DNA from: Chlamydoabsidia padenii
Taxonomy: Eukaryota > Mucoromycota > Mucoromycetes > Mucorales > Cunninghamellaceae
Direction: 5' to 3'
NCBI GenBank assembly: GCA_025330725.1
Contig: JAIWND010000001.1
Location: forward strand, 682,001-746,000
DNA: 64,000 nt
In this document: in pieces, positions 1-11,545 of the stretch
How the letters are laid out: every line of letters begins with the position of its first letter
How positions within the stretch are numbered: the stretch's first letter is position 1
Program-made: the position numbers and the translations under genes
The notes under the pieces: model-generated
What the model saw: the letters and a program-made list of their open reading frames with translations, nothing else
What the model was told of the DNA's origin: nothing
Database searches by the model: none

Positions 1-65
1 TTTTTTTTTTTTTTAGGCATGCGCAACACGTTAGGTTGTATTCCCTTAATATTTATCCAACTTAC

Positions 66-641
66 GTGACCCATATCATGACATAAAGCAGCTATTAGCA
101 AAGGAGGCACCTGAGTCGGTTGGAGGTATTTGAGGCCATCAAGTTCCACCAAAATATAGTAAAGCATCATCACAATGTCGGCAGCATGGTAAAAGGAGTG
201 GTAAGGAGTGTGAAGATAGGCAGTGTCAACATCCACCAAAAAGTCGAGCAGCTGAGAAGGAGTTATTTGAAGGGTGTCAAATACCTTCAAGTGAGCAAAC
301 ACACCAAGCAAATGACCATACAAGTCCGTGCGACTGAGTTCCAACACATGCCATTCTGGTGTAATCTTGGGGCCTTTGTTATCCAACCAGCGTACAAGAT
401 GCTAAGATACACAAAACAGTACAAGTTAGAATCTATACATATGCAAGAAGTGACATGATATACTTACTCGTTCTATAACAAACATATCGTGGTATGGTAG
501 TTGGTTATGTTTAAGTATGAGCATTAGTCGCTTGATTTGTTCGTCAAAGGGGTGTGTGGCGTATTTGGAGGAAGGTAGTAAACGGAGTAAAAAAAGAAGG
601 TGGGTAACAAGAATGTAACCAAACTTTTCAAGATCAATCGA
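66..641 (-). CDS. 3',5'-cyclic-nucleotide phosphodiesterase, partial (HD-type catalytic domain)
   Basis: Two clear exons on the minus strand, 469..641 and 66..401, joined in phase 0 across a GTAAGT...TTAG intron. The downstream exon encodes VDTAYLHTPYHSFYHAADIV and ends in ALCHDMGH, the two metal-binding HD blocks of class I cyclic-nucleotide phosphodiesterases (family signature HDxxH and HN/H-H around the Zn/Mg site). The enzyme hydrolyses cAMP (or cGMP) and so sets PKA signalling. After CHDMGH a GTAAGT donor at 65 leads out of the window, so the rest of the catalytic domain is missing here. The 5' end is unclear: exon 469..641 starts after an acceptor (ACTAG), and the only upstream ATG, near 800, opens a hydrophobic T-rich frame that I could not join confidently. 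It is divergent from SAR1. Family assignment is firm, gene boundaries are not. Confidence 0.85.
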
Positions 642-1235
642 CTAGTAATGATATAAAAGGGAAGGTAGGAAAAAGAAGAAGAAGAAGAGGTCAAGTTATT
701 AACTTTAAAGTGGTCAATTGATTAAGCACAGAGAAGGAAGAAGGAAGACGGAAGAGGAAGAAGAGAAAAAGTAATAAAAAAAAAAAGACAATAAATAGGT
801 CATTGAAAAAAAAACAGGGCGATCTGATTGGACAAACAGGTTTTACCAAGTTCGCTATTTGAAACCCAGTGTGCCTGAAAAGTAAAGATAAACAACCCCC
901 ACCAGTGCGATGACTTGGTTGATCCTACCCATTGTACGACCAGACTATCCTTTTATGTCTGGAAATTTCCTATTGGTAAAGATGAGGCTGACCCGTTTTG
1001 TAAAGGAGTGGGAGGGCTACGCCCAGAAAAAGTCGGGACCTTTTCTTCCTTACAGCAGCCATAGCGGGATTTGAAAATCGTACTCACCAATCTTGTATGA
1101 CGTGGTAATTTTATCTGGCTCCATTTTCACGCGCTGGATTAAAAAAAAAAAAAAAAAAAAAAGAAATAATCATTTTCTTTCTATCCTATTCTTTCTTTCC
1201 ATTACCACACACTAATCCATATACAATCTTTTACA
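642..1235. promoter_or_regulatory. Intergenic region between phosphodiesterase and SAR1 (shared promoter)
   Basis: No convincing gene beyond a possible unresolved first exon of the phosphodiesterase. It holds GA-rich tracts (660-760), a TATTTGAAA at about 860, a copy of the GCGGGATTTGAAAA element at 1064-1077 and an A tract of about 22 at 1141-1162 followed by a CT-rich leader directly before the SAR1 ATG. Confidence 0.5.
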
Positions 1236-2138
1236 ATGTTTATTGTCAACTGGTTCTATGACGTTTTGTCGTCTTTGGGTAAGTAAAAACTATGAAACAT
1301 TTATTGGTTGTTGCTTGGACCCGTGTTATTGTTTTTATTAACGATTCCTTGTATCCATCTAGGTTTGATGAACAAGAATGCTAAAATCCTCTTTTTGGGT
1401 CTTGACAATGCTGGTAAAACCACCTTACTCCATATGCTCAAGAATGACCGTTTGGCTACCTTGCAACCTACTCTTCATCCTAGTAAGTACAGCTTGACGA
1501 GACTAAAACATCCTGTGTGGGCTCCTCATCCTGTCTGTAACTAACTACATTCTTTCCCTTTACGATTTTTAGCTGCTGAAGAACTCGCCATTGGTAATGT
1601 GAAATTCACAACATATGATTTGGGTGGACATCAACAGGCTCGTCGATTGTGGAGAGACTACTTTCCCGAAGTCTCTGGTATTGTCTTTTTGGTGGATGCT
1701 GCTGACCATGAACGATTCCCTGAAGCAAAGGCTGAATTGGATGTAAGTTTAATACACATAAAAATAAAGGGTGAATGATGATTGGAATTAATAGGATTCA
1801 TGATTGTATAGGCTCTTCTTGCTATTGAACAATTGACTACGGTGCCCTTCCTTATTCTCGGTAACAAAATCGATGCTCCTGGTGCTGTTAGTGAAGAAGG
1901 TCTTCGACAACAACTCGGTTTATTCCAAACTACTGGCAAGGTAATTGATTGAAATGAACCACAAAAGAACCTGGAACAAATATATATTAACAATATCCCT
2001 TTTTATCTTCTTCTTTTTGATTGTAAATAGGGCAAAGTACCATTGAAGGATATTCGACCTATTGAAGTATTCATGTGCTCTGTGGTGATGCGACAAGGTT
2101 ATGGTGATGGATTCCGCTGGTTATCTCAATATGTCTAA
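1236..2138 (+). CDS. SAR1: SAR1 small GTPase (COPII coat initiation)
   Basis: Five exons: 1236-1278, 1363-1482, 1573-1742, 1812-1940, 2031-2138 (570 nt, 189 residues, the usual SAR1 length). The protein starts [15 protein letters not shown], the hydrophobic N-terminal helix that inserts in ER membrane, followed by the P-loop GLDNAGKTT, the switch I block around QPTLHPTAEELAIG, the switch II block [16 protein letters not shown], the NKID guanine-specificity motif and the typical ending FRWLSQYV. In this family Sar1-GTP recruits Sec23/Sec24 to begin COPII vesicle budding from the ER; the Sec23 partner lies near the other end of the window. AATAAA-like signal follows at about 2150. All splice sites are GT-AG and phases agree. 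Confidence 0.97.
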
Positions 2139-2477
2139 ACAATAACAACAATAAAACTTCATATCCTTTTCCAATTATAACAATCAAATGTAACTAGTAT
2201 ATTAAAATCTCCTCCCTTTTATCACGCTCCCCCCCCTTAACCCCATCACTATAATCTTTTGAAAACTTAGATTTTCCTTCTCCTTTTTTATATATATCTA
2301 ATCCACATATATACAACAATAAAAAACAGACCCCTCCTACTATTACTCTATTACTATTACTATTACTACAATGCTTTATGGATTGGACATTGGACTCTTC
2401 TCTCAAGTCAATATGCAGGCTGGTAAGCTTAATTCATTTTAATGCATATATTTTATTTAACTAACCAATCATTTTTA
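2139..2477. other. Intergenic, convergent 3' regions
   Basis: Poly(A)-like AATAAAA at about 2150 for SAR1, C- and T-rich stretches, and a short ATG frame at 2371 of only 18 codons. No supported gene. Confidence 0.4.
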
Positions 2478-3233
2478 CTAATGTGGTACTTTCACATTGG
2501 ACGGATTAGATGGGGGTATACCAATGCATGTTTGAAACAATGGAATATCATCATCATCATCATCATCAAATACACCTGGTTTATGATTTACATTCAAACG
2601 AATATGTCTTTTCTTTTGTTGATTGGCGGAAAAGGATCTCATAACAACAGGCTTAGTCAAGGTAAGTTCAGAAGAAGACAAGTCAAGATGATGAATAGAA
2701 GCAGGATCAAAAGAAGAACGTCGGCTTCGATCTCGGTTAGTTAATGATGATCCACCTTGATCATACCGTCGTTGCTGTTGTCGTTGGGATGCTGATACTT
2801 TTAATTGTGGATCTCTACATAAGATACTGTTTTTATACTTCTCGGCAGCGGATTGACAAGGATGCAACAATTTGGCTTTGGGATCCTGTAATACACCAAT
2901 AGGTAACAAGTCTTCATCATCATCCTCATGAAGTGTCTCGTCTTCCAGGATCGAATAGGGTTGCTGCTGTTGTTGGATGTTCTTTTGATGATGGATTCGC
3001 TTAACATCACTAGGTTGATCAAGTATACATTTGCTTAATGGGATATCATCATCATCATCATCATCATCACCATCACCATCATCACCTCTCTCTTGGTTTA
3101 GTTTATCTCTTCTTTGTTGTAGTATTTGCTTTTGTAATCGTAGCTCTTCTTCGTTATTTAGTGTAGATTTAAATATATCTTGGGCAAATGTTGATAATCC
3201 AAAATCTTGTAATAGTAGATTTTGGTTTGTCAT
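2478..3233 (-). CDS. Uncharacterised protein with two Asp-run/IPL motifs
   Basis: Single-exon frame of 251 codons starting at a real ATG. I do not recognise a family. The N-terminal 50 residues look helical and charged (EEELRLQKQILQQRRDKLN). An eight-Asp run followed by IPLSKC lies near residue 57, and a seven-Asp run followed by IPLFQTC lies near residue 230, so the same acidic-IPL-Cys module appears twice. The middle is Gln- and Ser-rich with an RDRSRRSSFD patch that could be a phosphorylation site. The rest is low complexity. It is convergent with SAR1. The acidic runs come from ATC/ATG trinucleotide repeats, so length may vary between strains. Probably an intrinsically disordered protein; function unknown. 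Confidence 0.6.
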   Translation of the reverse strand: MTNQNLLLQDFGLSTFAQDIFKSTLNNEEELRLQKQILQQRRDKLNQERGDDGDGDDDDDDDDIPLSKCILDQPSDVKRIHHQKNIQQQQQPYSILEDETLHEDDDEDLLPIGVLQDPKAKLLHPCQSAAEKYKNSILCRDPQLKVSASQRQQQRRYDQGGSSLTNRDRSRRSSFDPASIHHLDLSSSELTLTKPVVMRSFSANQQKKRHIRLNVNHKPGVFDDDDDDDIPLFQTCIGIPPSNPSNVKVPH

Positions 3234-3598
3234 TGACGGCGCTATTGTTTGCGACTTTAATGATAATACAAAGTATAAAATAAAGAATAAAAACGTTGTT
3301 GAAATAAATTTAATTGTCTCTCTTTATACCGTTTTGATAAAGGAGAAGGATAGTTGATTGTGTACCAAAATGGATATTTTATTTAGGAGAAGGATGTAAA
3401 CAGATAAAAAAAAGGGGGGGGGGTGATTAAGCATGAATCCATGGTATTGCCATCTTCACAAAAAAGCAACACTATGAAGAAGGGAGGAGTGGACACACCA
3501 TAAACATAAAAATAAGATTTGTTTGTTTATTTGGTTTATTTGCATTGCAAAGTATCCTATTTACTACTAAACTAGGTTATCACCCTATCATATCTTGT
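3234..3598. other. Intergenic
   Basis: Promoter side of the unknown gene and 3' side of SOD2. It contains a G tract at 3414-3422 and AT-rich sequence. No gene seen. Confidence 0.4.
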
Positions 3599-4751
3599 TT
3601 AAGCCTTGGAGAGTCTTTCCGCAACGGTTTCCCAGTTGATGACATTCCAGATAGCCTTCATGTAATCAGGACGCACATTTTTGTATTGCAAGTAGTAAGC
3701 CTATCAAGATAAATCCAAGTTTCAGTGTGAGTAATCTATTGTCTTTTTCGTTATATGATTTCATTTCTGACTTACATGTTCCCAAACATCAACACCAAGC
3801 AAAGGTGTCAAATCTAGATCCGGATGCATTGAAAAAAGCTGTTAGTGGACCATCATTGTTTTACATATATGCTATTCCAACTTACGGAGTAAAGGATCTT
3901 GGTTGCTGGTGGTAGCAATTTCGAGTCGCTTAGCTTGCTTGTTGTAACCCTATTTTCAAACAACAAAATAACATGTCAAAGTCTGGTCAGTAACAGTATT
4001 TTTTTTTTTTTTACTCTTCACAATCCATTAATACTTACCAACCAAGCCCATCCAGAACCTATAATGCAAATTAGATTAAAGAGTGTGAGCTACCTGACAA
4101 TAATGTTCCACCTATATTTGATCAATTTTTTTTTAAATATACCTTGGACACCAACAGCAGCAGCATTGAATTGCTTTTGGAAATCTTCAAAAGAGCCGAA
4201 TTGTTTGTTGATGGCTTCAGCGAGGTTACCAGTAGGAGTAGCAGATCCTTGACCATGAGGAGCCAAGTTGGTCCAGAACAAGCTGTGGTTGATATGACCT
4301 TTAGGACCAAAAAAAAAAAAAAAAGAGTAAGTTTTCTTCTTTTCATGTATATCAATCGTTTACAAACATGATACTTACCTCCACCGTTAAACTTGACAGC
4401 ATTTTGGAGTCGCAATTGTTCAGTTAAATCATGAGCCTTGAATGAGTTTTCGAGTTGTTCTTCGGCAACATTATAGTTGTTGACATAGGTTTGATGGTGC
4501 TTCTTGTGGTGAATTTCCATAATTTCACCACTGATATGGGGTTCAAGAGCCTGGGAAGAATCATAAAGCAGAATGAGTTCAGTTAACAACAGGGGTCTAA
4601 TGTCTTTCTTTCTATTTATTTTTAACATACTACTTACATCATAGGCATAAGGAAGATCAGGCAAAGTCACCTTGGTGCGGATAGCAGTGAAGGATCCCAC
4701 AAGAGGCTTGAAGGAGGTGGTTTTAAGAGCACGGGAAGCAATGGACAACAT
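3599..4751 (-). CDS. SOD2: Mitochondrial manganese superoxide dismutase
   Basis: Seven exons on the minus strand: 4638-4751, 4379-4550, 4143-4298, 4039-4058, 3886-3949, 3776-3813, 3599-3700 (666 nt, 221 residues). Exon 4 is only 20 nt and encodes the core of GSGWAWLG. The N-terminus [19 protein letters not shown] is Arg/Ser-rich without acids, a typical mitochondrial presequence, followed by the mature start [10 protein letters not shown]. Metal ligands and family motifs are visible: [15 protein letters not shown] (first His), GHINHSLFW (second His), and DVWEHAYYLQY (Asp and His ligands). Gly in GSAT/GQGS context and the mitochondrial leader favour Mn over Fe. It converts superoxide to H2O2 in the matrix. 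It ends [14 protein letters not shown]. Confidence 0.97.
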
Positions 4752-5071
4752 GTGGATTAAAGTAATTATGAAAGAGAAAAAGAAGAAGAGAAAACAAAAA
4801 ATAAAAGGAGCGCGACTATATTTGAAGTGGCGGTGGTTGAAATATTATACCCCAAGTTTTTCATTGGCCTATGAGATTCTTACTAAGAGTTTTGCCGGTC
4901 CCGGTTATCCGCCTGTTCAACACAAGGTTATGTATGATATAATACAAATCACAACAGGTTCTACATCAAAAGTTGTCTTTATTTATAAACTAAAACCAAA
5001 AACTAGTACCTAAACTAAGTAAAATCAATGGGGAAGGGGAACGGGTAAAAACTACTACTATAGCCGACTAG
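4752..5071. other. Intergenic, SOD2 promoter and ALP 3' end
   Basis: SOD2 promoter with GA-rich leader at 4765-4800. No gene seen. Confidence 0.4.
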
Positions 5072-7417
5072 CTAATGATGATAACCATGCACCTTTGTCA
5101 GGGGTATGTTTTGAGAGCCAGCCTTCATAAAATCCTTGTCCCTAAAGGAGAAGAAAAGAAAGTTAATATTACTGTCATCATCCATGTCAAAATTCATGAT
5201 ACATACTTGTTTAATCGGTCGGTAATATCATCGAGATCCAAATCCAAATATGCACTAATAAAGTCACCAATGTCGGTGTTTTCATGATTTCCCCGTAAAA
5301 GTTCAGTAGTAGGGCCCAATGCATACAAGTTAACATCAACAGCAGTATGTCCATGCGTTGTCCACTATAAAAAGGGTAATTAGTAAAATAGTTTGGATGT
5401 ACTTTACACTTGTTGATTTACTTACCCCGATCAATGCCCGGCGACTGACCATGTCAGACAAGTGATAAGCGAGTTGAGATACAGACTCGGCATCCTTATT
5501 AGACCATTGTTGGAACCATTGGGTTTCTTCAGGAGTTGCATCGGTAATACCAAGTCCTTGTTCAAAGATGACGCCTCGAAGGTAATCTGATGTTGCCGTA
5601 TTACTATTGACTGCAGCTGACCATACATTAGCAAGGGTTTCAGACGAGTTCTTGACACGGCTAATAACTTCAGGATTCCTATGTATATAAAAGACAGTTA
5701 GAGAGGCGTGTCAGTAAAAAGTGCTAGTAAGATCGTTGTCTTCTTCTTCCCTACTTACCACTTGTATTCTGGATACGCATCACCTACTTGACGACCCAGG
5801 GTGAAACCACCAGTTTCATGATCACTTGTCGATATCATTACAGTATTAGGATGATCCTTCACAAACTTCTTGACGAGTTTAACTGTCTGTTGGTATTCCC
5901 AAGTGTCATGCACATGTGCTGCTGGATCATTGCTATATCATAAAAGAAGATAAATGTGTTAATCATCTGTCTTTTTTTTTCTTTTCTTTCTTTCTTTGTT
6001 TGAATCATCTTACGTGTGGGCTGCCATGTCAATACGACTACCTTCAATCATCAAGAAGAATCCATTTCCAGATTTCTTTGAGGCATGATTAAGAATAGAC
6101 AAAGCTTTGTGTGTCATTTCTTTCAAAGAAGGTTGTTTTTGATGATCACGATCCATTTCATAATCCATGTGCTACAACGATAATAATAAAAAGGATGAGA
6201 TGAATTCCATATAATCAGTGTGGATACTTACGCTAGGACTAAACAATGCCATCAGAGGTAAATCAGCGTTTTTCTTCAAAGAGTCAAAGTGAGGGCGATC
6301 CAAACAAACAGACCAGCCATATTCATTTTTTGCTTCTTCCAAGAGATTACGATCATCCAAACGGCAGCTTTTGTCTAGAGTCGAGTTTCCATAAAAGTGA
6401 CACCATCCACCACCAAACATGAGATCAACTGTTCGTCCTAATGGGTTAAAACCAACTTGTTGTTCTGCAATCCAGTCTTCCAAATCACGATCAGGTGAAT
6501 GACTTGAGAAAGTAGCAGGAGTAGCATGACTAACTCTTGAGGTGACAACAAGACCAGTTAACATGTTCTTGTGAATCTTGGCTGATTCAAGGACAGTACC
6601 GCATGGTCGATCTTCAGGGTCGACTAGTAAAAAAAAAAAGTTGGAGAGAAAAGAAAAGAGAAAAAAAGTTTAGACGGCGAAGATTTTCTTGGCGACGCTC
6701 AAATGTCGGTATTTGAAATTACCAGCAATAGCCAAATTATGAGATTTTCTAGCACATGCAAACGCAGTTGCCCCGGCAGCACTGTCTGTTACCATACTAG
6801 ATGAACTCTGAGTACGACTTTGACCAATTTGAATTTCATCTAAAGGAAGGAGTGAAGAAACTTCCAAACCATTCATCCAAGTATGATATTGGCGGGCAAA
6901 GGTTTCCGATGCTGGCCCTGAAATGTCATAAAATTGTTTTGTTAGTGTGCCACAGAAATGTGTTTTAAACACTTTTACCAAAACCATCTGAAATCATCAT
7001 CACTACATTCTTGGGCGCTAGAAATATGAAAAAGGGAAAGAGTGTTATTTGTTTAATCAACAAGAAAGCAGTGACACTCCGTGGCGCGAAGAAAGTTTGT
7101 TTCACTTTTTGGTCATACCGTGATGCTTCTTATGTGAGAGACTGGATAAGACTCGTTCATCATCTGTGATGTAGATGAAAACCAAAAAGATGGAAAGCGT
7201 TATAAACGTAAAGATACTAATGAACCAAGATAAAGGATGGCCTAGTCGATAATCATACACTACATTCTGGGAAATGTTGCATGAATGAGCTCGTATTTCA
7301 AATCCCGACATTCCTCTCATTTACCTTTCTTCTGGTAGAGTAATAGTAACTCTCAAGATCCAGCATGTCAGGATTCAAAGACATGCTTTCGTATGTGGTT
7401 TTTTTGATAAAGGACAT
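5072..7417 (-). CDS. Vacuolar-type (membrane) alkaline phosphatase
   Basis: Ten exons on the minus strand: 7325-7417, 7119-7266, 7017-6979, 6723-6917, 6232-6623, 6014-6171, 5759-5932, 5426-5678, 5207-5364, 5072-5141 (1680 nt, 559 residues), all in phase. A short cytosolic tail is followed by one membrane anchor at about residues 45-65, giving a type II topology. Catalytic motifs: NVVMMISDGFGPAS (metal Asp), MVTDSAAGATAF with the nucleophile Ser near 139, EGSRIDMAAHTNDP, STSDHETGGFT and WTTHGHTAVDVN. This is the yeast Pho8 family, a Zn/Mg phosphomonoesterase that reaches the vacuole. Yeast Pho8 travels by AP-3, whose mu subunit is also in this window. The tail here has acidic-Leu residues (DMLDLE) but no perfect dileucine signal. 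Intron 4 contains TTTCAAATACCGACATTTGA, resembling the repeated element. Confidence 0.95.
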
Positions 7418-9578
7418 ATTGATGATGATTGAAGGGGGAAGTGAAAGAAAAAGAAGACAATGCGAAAGATGAACTTTTTTATGCAACTTTTCTTTTTCTC
7501 GGAAGGGCGTTTGTTTGTTTTCTCCTCGAGTGTCACGTTCAAACGATTCTGATACTTTTCATCATCATCTATAACATTTTAAGAAGAGTACAAAGTTCAC
7601 GGACATCGTTTTGCTTTATCACCCAATTTGAGTTCTCGGCTAATCAAAAGTCTCTAACATGTTTGATTAATGAGATGTGATATACCAAAAAAAAAAAAAG
7701 AAGCTTGGAACAATCATTGAATGACATGGCACGAGTGAGCATAATTTCATGCAACTTGGGTAACTTGAATTTTTCGTCGAATAAGCGGAGGATGAAATAT
7801 CAGTTAATATTATGTGGGAAGTATGTGGTTTCCTTTTCTTTTTCACTTACCGTTGGCCGAAGCCTCGTGCCCTTCCCTCATCTAAGAATTGACTGCCAAG
7901 TTGTTGTTGTTTTGTTAAAGGGGTGGGCATCCCCAAGGAAAGCTGAAAAGAATTTAAAAAGCTCCGTTATAAGAAAAATTCAGATGATCAAAACCCATGC
8001 ATTGTCAAATTATAACAATCTTATACAGGACATTGGCCATCATAGTTTGCATTAATGAGATGAAGCCTATAGGAAGCCACTTGGGCTAAAGTTTGCCCTA
8101 ATCGACGAAAAATTAAATTTACTCATGCAACTTGATGGCGGGATTTGAAAACAACGAAACCTATTCTTTCTGTACTCTGCATTGGCTTTACTTTTTGTTT
8201 TGTTTACTAAACTTAATCACACATGTGATGTGATACAATAGTTCGGCATTTCTGTTTTGTTTTATATGTACTGCCACACGGTTTTCCATTTCCTTTGATA
8301 CTGAAACTAATAGATTCGGGGCCTGGTTTGAGCACGATCAATTAAGATTTGAAATGCGGGATTTGAAAAAGCGGAATCTTAATTTCCCTTGTTACTGGTG
8401 GCAACTGTCCCAAGCACCATTTGCCTCTCTCTTTCACATTTAATATACTCCATTCACAAAAAAGCAACATTGTTAGTCAAGGGATTAACATTTCTGAAGA
8501 GTGTTACCTCTAATTCCCATTCAAGTCAACTAATGACAAGGTCTCAACTTTGAAGTACTTGCAAACCAAGGATTGTAATCTTGCTTGTCCAAAGATTATC
8601 AAGGTAAGAATAGGAAACAAGTAAAACCATTCTACTAGCTAATGTTACTTTTTTTATTTTTGTAGGTAGTCCTGATACCTTTGTCATTATGAATACAATT
8701 AAACACTTGCTGCTTTACATTTGGTCAGGAGAAGGATACACATGAAGGTAAGATAATCTAAAAAGGAAAGGCTTTTTTATATATGACTTTTGCATAGATG
8801 TTGATACTGCTTTACTGGACATGATTATACTAGGACGCTTATAAACAATAATGGTGGGCTCACTGGAATTCCTTTATCTCTTAAAAAAGGTAAACAATTT
8901 GACATTTACATGTATCATTATACCAATACAACACGTTTATATCTATCTATTTATCTATCTTATAGACTTGCTATTTTGACTTGACAGGCTTCCGATTGTC
9001 GAATCTTAATAAGGGAAATGGGACATTTGGTTATTGATGGGATTGGTAAGGATATATGTTGATAACCTTTACACTAATTACTTTGTATTATGTCATACAA
9101 TACCAGACAGGATGGGTGATCGAATGAAGGAATTAGGTCAAGGTGATGATGACATGGTTTTGGATCTTGGAATTCATTCAAGGCAGGGAACTTTAAAAAA
9201 AAAAAAGTCATGTGGGTCAAACTTACGTTTTAATTGTATGTGGGGTAATTCAATGTCACTAGACTATCCTGGGAACGGTACTTCAATTAGTCAAACCAGC
9301 GACAAAACGACAAGAGACAAGCAAAGATGCCACTCCAAAGAAATAGCACCCAACAACAACAACAACACTATTACAACATACACATAAGGCATCCTACGTA
9401 ACTGACATAATAGTGGTGGTCTCTGGTGTAGGTGAAACCTATCTTTGGTAAAGGTAATTCTTATGCACCCTCATTTTTTTTTCTCACACCCAAAAAATAA
9501 CTCATTTGTCAATAAATACAACCTTTTTAATTTACTCTTTCTTCTTTTTCCCTTCCCTCTTCCAAACTAATAAACCTA

Positions 9579-9611
<33 letters not shown>

Positions 9612-9621
9612 TAGCATCATT
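7418..9621. other. Gene-poor 2.2 kb region with MITE and decayed-looking sequence
   Basis: Apart from the MITE at 7759-8123 this holds GCGGGATTTGAAA elements at 8138-8150 and 8356-8368. Between about 8518 and 9390 there are short open stretches bounded by splice-like signals (for example KVSTLKYLQTKDCNLACPKI, then a GTAAG at 8604), but joining them always hits stops. I read this as a decayed gene or chance. A (CT)n tract at about 9581-9605 is the leader of the next gene. Confidence 0.45.
7759..8123. mobile_element. MITE copy 1, Mutator-like (365 bp)
   Basis: Nearly the same sequence occurs again at 63312-63684. The ends are inverted repeats: the left starts GGTAACTTGAATTTTTCGTC and the reverse complement of the right starts AGTAAATTTAATTTTTCGTC. 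It is flanked by a perfect 11 bp direct repeat CATGCAACTTG at 7748-7758 and 8124-8134, a target-site duplication of the length typical of Mutator-like (MULE) elements. There is no coding capacity; an open frame at 7705-8055 crosses the left end and is chance. Classified as a non-autonomous element from ends and duplication only. Confidence 0.85.
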
Positions 9622-10528
9622 ATGATTCTCACCAACCGTACTACTGATGAAGACGTAGGCTGCCCTTCTATGATTCGAAAACGACTATACAGGAGCAACA
9701 CTGTACCTGATTTTGAATACGACGCTTACTACCTTGGTCAATCATCCTCACTCCGATTATCTGATGTCTTTCACCAACAATACAAATCGGTGGTGTTGTT
9801 TTTTTACGAAACGGACTCGTAAGTTTAAATTGGGAGTTTGGGAATCTTGACTCACGAGATCTATGCTTCTGATTTCCCATAGGGCCCCGCATCATCAAGA
9901 TATCGATCAAGTCAGGTAATAAATGATAAACAGGAAACAACTATCTTATCAACAAAAGATAATAGGGTGGAACAAACGGAGGGGAAATGGGGTTTAAATA
10001 CTTACTTGATAAGTGGTGATGTTGAATGCGGGATAAAAACAACCGACTTGGCGGAGATCCCCTGACGTTATACTCATCTCTCTCTCTCTCTCTCTTTTAA
10101 TTCTGATAGGGAACATTATCAAGACTTTATGGATAAAAATGCTCTACCAATGATGATATCTATCAATGATAGCATACCTCATCAAGATCCTTCAACACAT
10201 CTCCCTTTAGGTAAACCCAAGTAGAAAGTACCACAGGAAAAAAAAAAAAAAACTCACACTTACTTTTTTAGTCGGCGATTCTAATCAAGCGATAGCAAAA
10301 CACTTCCATGAACCTGGTAATGCTTGCCGATCTGTCTTTGTCATTGACAGCCATTATAAAATCAAGTATAGTTTTATGCCTCTCGAAGCAGATCAACCAT
10401 ACTCTATACCCGTGATACTATCTATTGTAAGTTGGCAAAAAAAAAAAAAAGTTGTTGTTGATGCCCCTAACGAACATTTTTTTATTTTATATTTTTTATA
10501 GGCAGGCGGCCTAATGAATCAAGACTAA
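9622..10528 (+). CDS. Peroxiredoxin-fold (AhpC/TSA-like) protein lacking the catalytic cysteine
   Basis: Five exons: 9622-9818, 9883-9915, 10110-10210, 10272-10426, 10502-10528 (513 nt, 170 residues). The layout matches AhpC/TSA proteins: VPDFEYDAYYLGQSSSLRLS (usual APDF...L), YKSVVLFFYETDS (usual WVVLFFYP), DFMDKNALPMMISINDS, VGDSNQAIAKHFH, and ACRSVFVIDSHYKIKY (usual FIID..G.I). The segment that normally carries the peroxidatic Cys (FTFVCPTE) reads ETDSAPHHQDIDQV here, with no Cys; the only cysteines are at about positions 14 and in NACRSV. It may be a non-enzymatic or differently acting relative. The short exon 2 covers the altered segment, so a wrong splice choice must be excluded. A CT repeat precedes the ATG, and the gene is convergent with the CSL gene. 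Confidence 0.75.
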
Positions 10529-10910
10529 TCTTATAGCTGTAGTTTATTCCCTTTTACATATACATGATATATCCCCTTTATTAAATGATCAAACATCTAT
10601 ATGTATTGTCCCCTTTTCCTCTTCTTCCTTTTTCTTTTTTGTTAATATTGTATAGATCAATCTAATAAAAACGACTATATCACTAGTCATACTTCAATCA
10701 TTCTGTCCACACATTTATACACACATGTCAAATCAAGGTTTATTTTATTACAAGTTTACAACTACATACAAATGAATCATAAAAAAGAATTCAAGATATA
10801 TGTATAATATTATGTCTACATGAGGGCAGCAAGGGGGTACTATAGCTACAAAGGATTGGGTAAAAAAAAAAAAAAAAGTAAGGGGATTGATAAAAAGTCA
10901 TCATCTACTA
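10529..10910. terminator. Convergent 3' regions of the peroxiredoxin-like and CSL genes
   Basis: AT-rich 382 bp with AATAAA-type signals in plus (about 10663, CTAATAAAA) and minus orientation (TTTATTA at 10741). No gene. Confidence 0.45.
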
Positions 10911-11487
10911 CTAATTCAAGCAAAAAGTATGATTTGTTTTGTAAATAACACCATCATTCCGTACAAGTAATATTGGTTGCTTCTTCTTGCTTGCAGTAGT
11001 AACGCTACAAGGAGAGGAAGGCGGAATGACACAAACCAGGGCTTCAGGGGACTTGAATTCGGTCGCCAAAGCATGATCGCCTACATACACCGTTAATTGT
11101 GAAGTCAATGATTCACCCCATAGACATAATGTGGATTCCCCTTGAGATACCGATGTGACGACTGGAAAAGGAGCAATATCAGGTCGCATACAAGTGTTGA
11201 TGGTTGATGATGTTGCAAATGTATATCCTACACAATCAGTTCCGACAATCGTCCAAACTGCTGCATCTGATACATCTTGTACATAAAAAGCGCCTTGTGA
11301 GAGGTCAATCTGATCCAGTGAAGATGATGCGCTACTACGTCGACGACCATTGGTTGAGCTGACTGATTCCGTTGATACTTTTTGTTGTTTCAATGTCGTA
11401 TTTTTGTTTGATGCTGTACGTTGAGGAGGATTGAGACACTTGTGACGACCTACAACATCATTCAGGCATGCCAAATATATATTTCGC

Positions 11488-11545
<58 letters not shown>

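Noticed and set aside
7705..8055. 116-codon frame over the MITE
   Set aside because: Crosses the left end of a non-coding transposon; the copy at 63312 does not preserve the frame.
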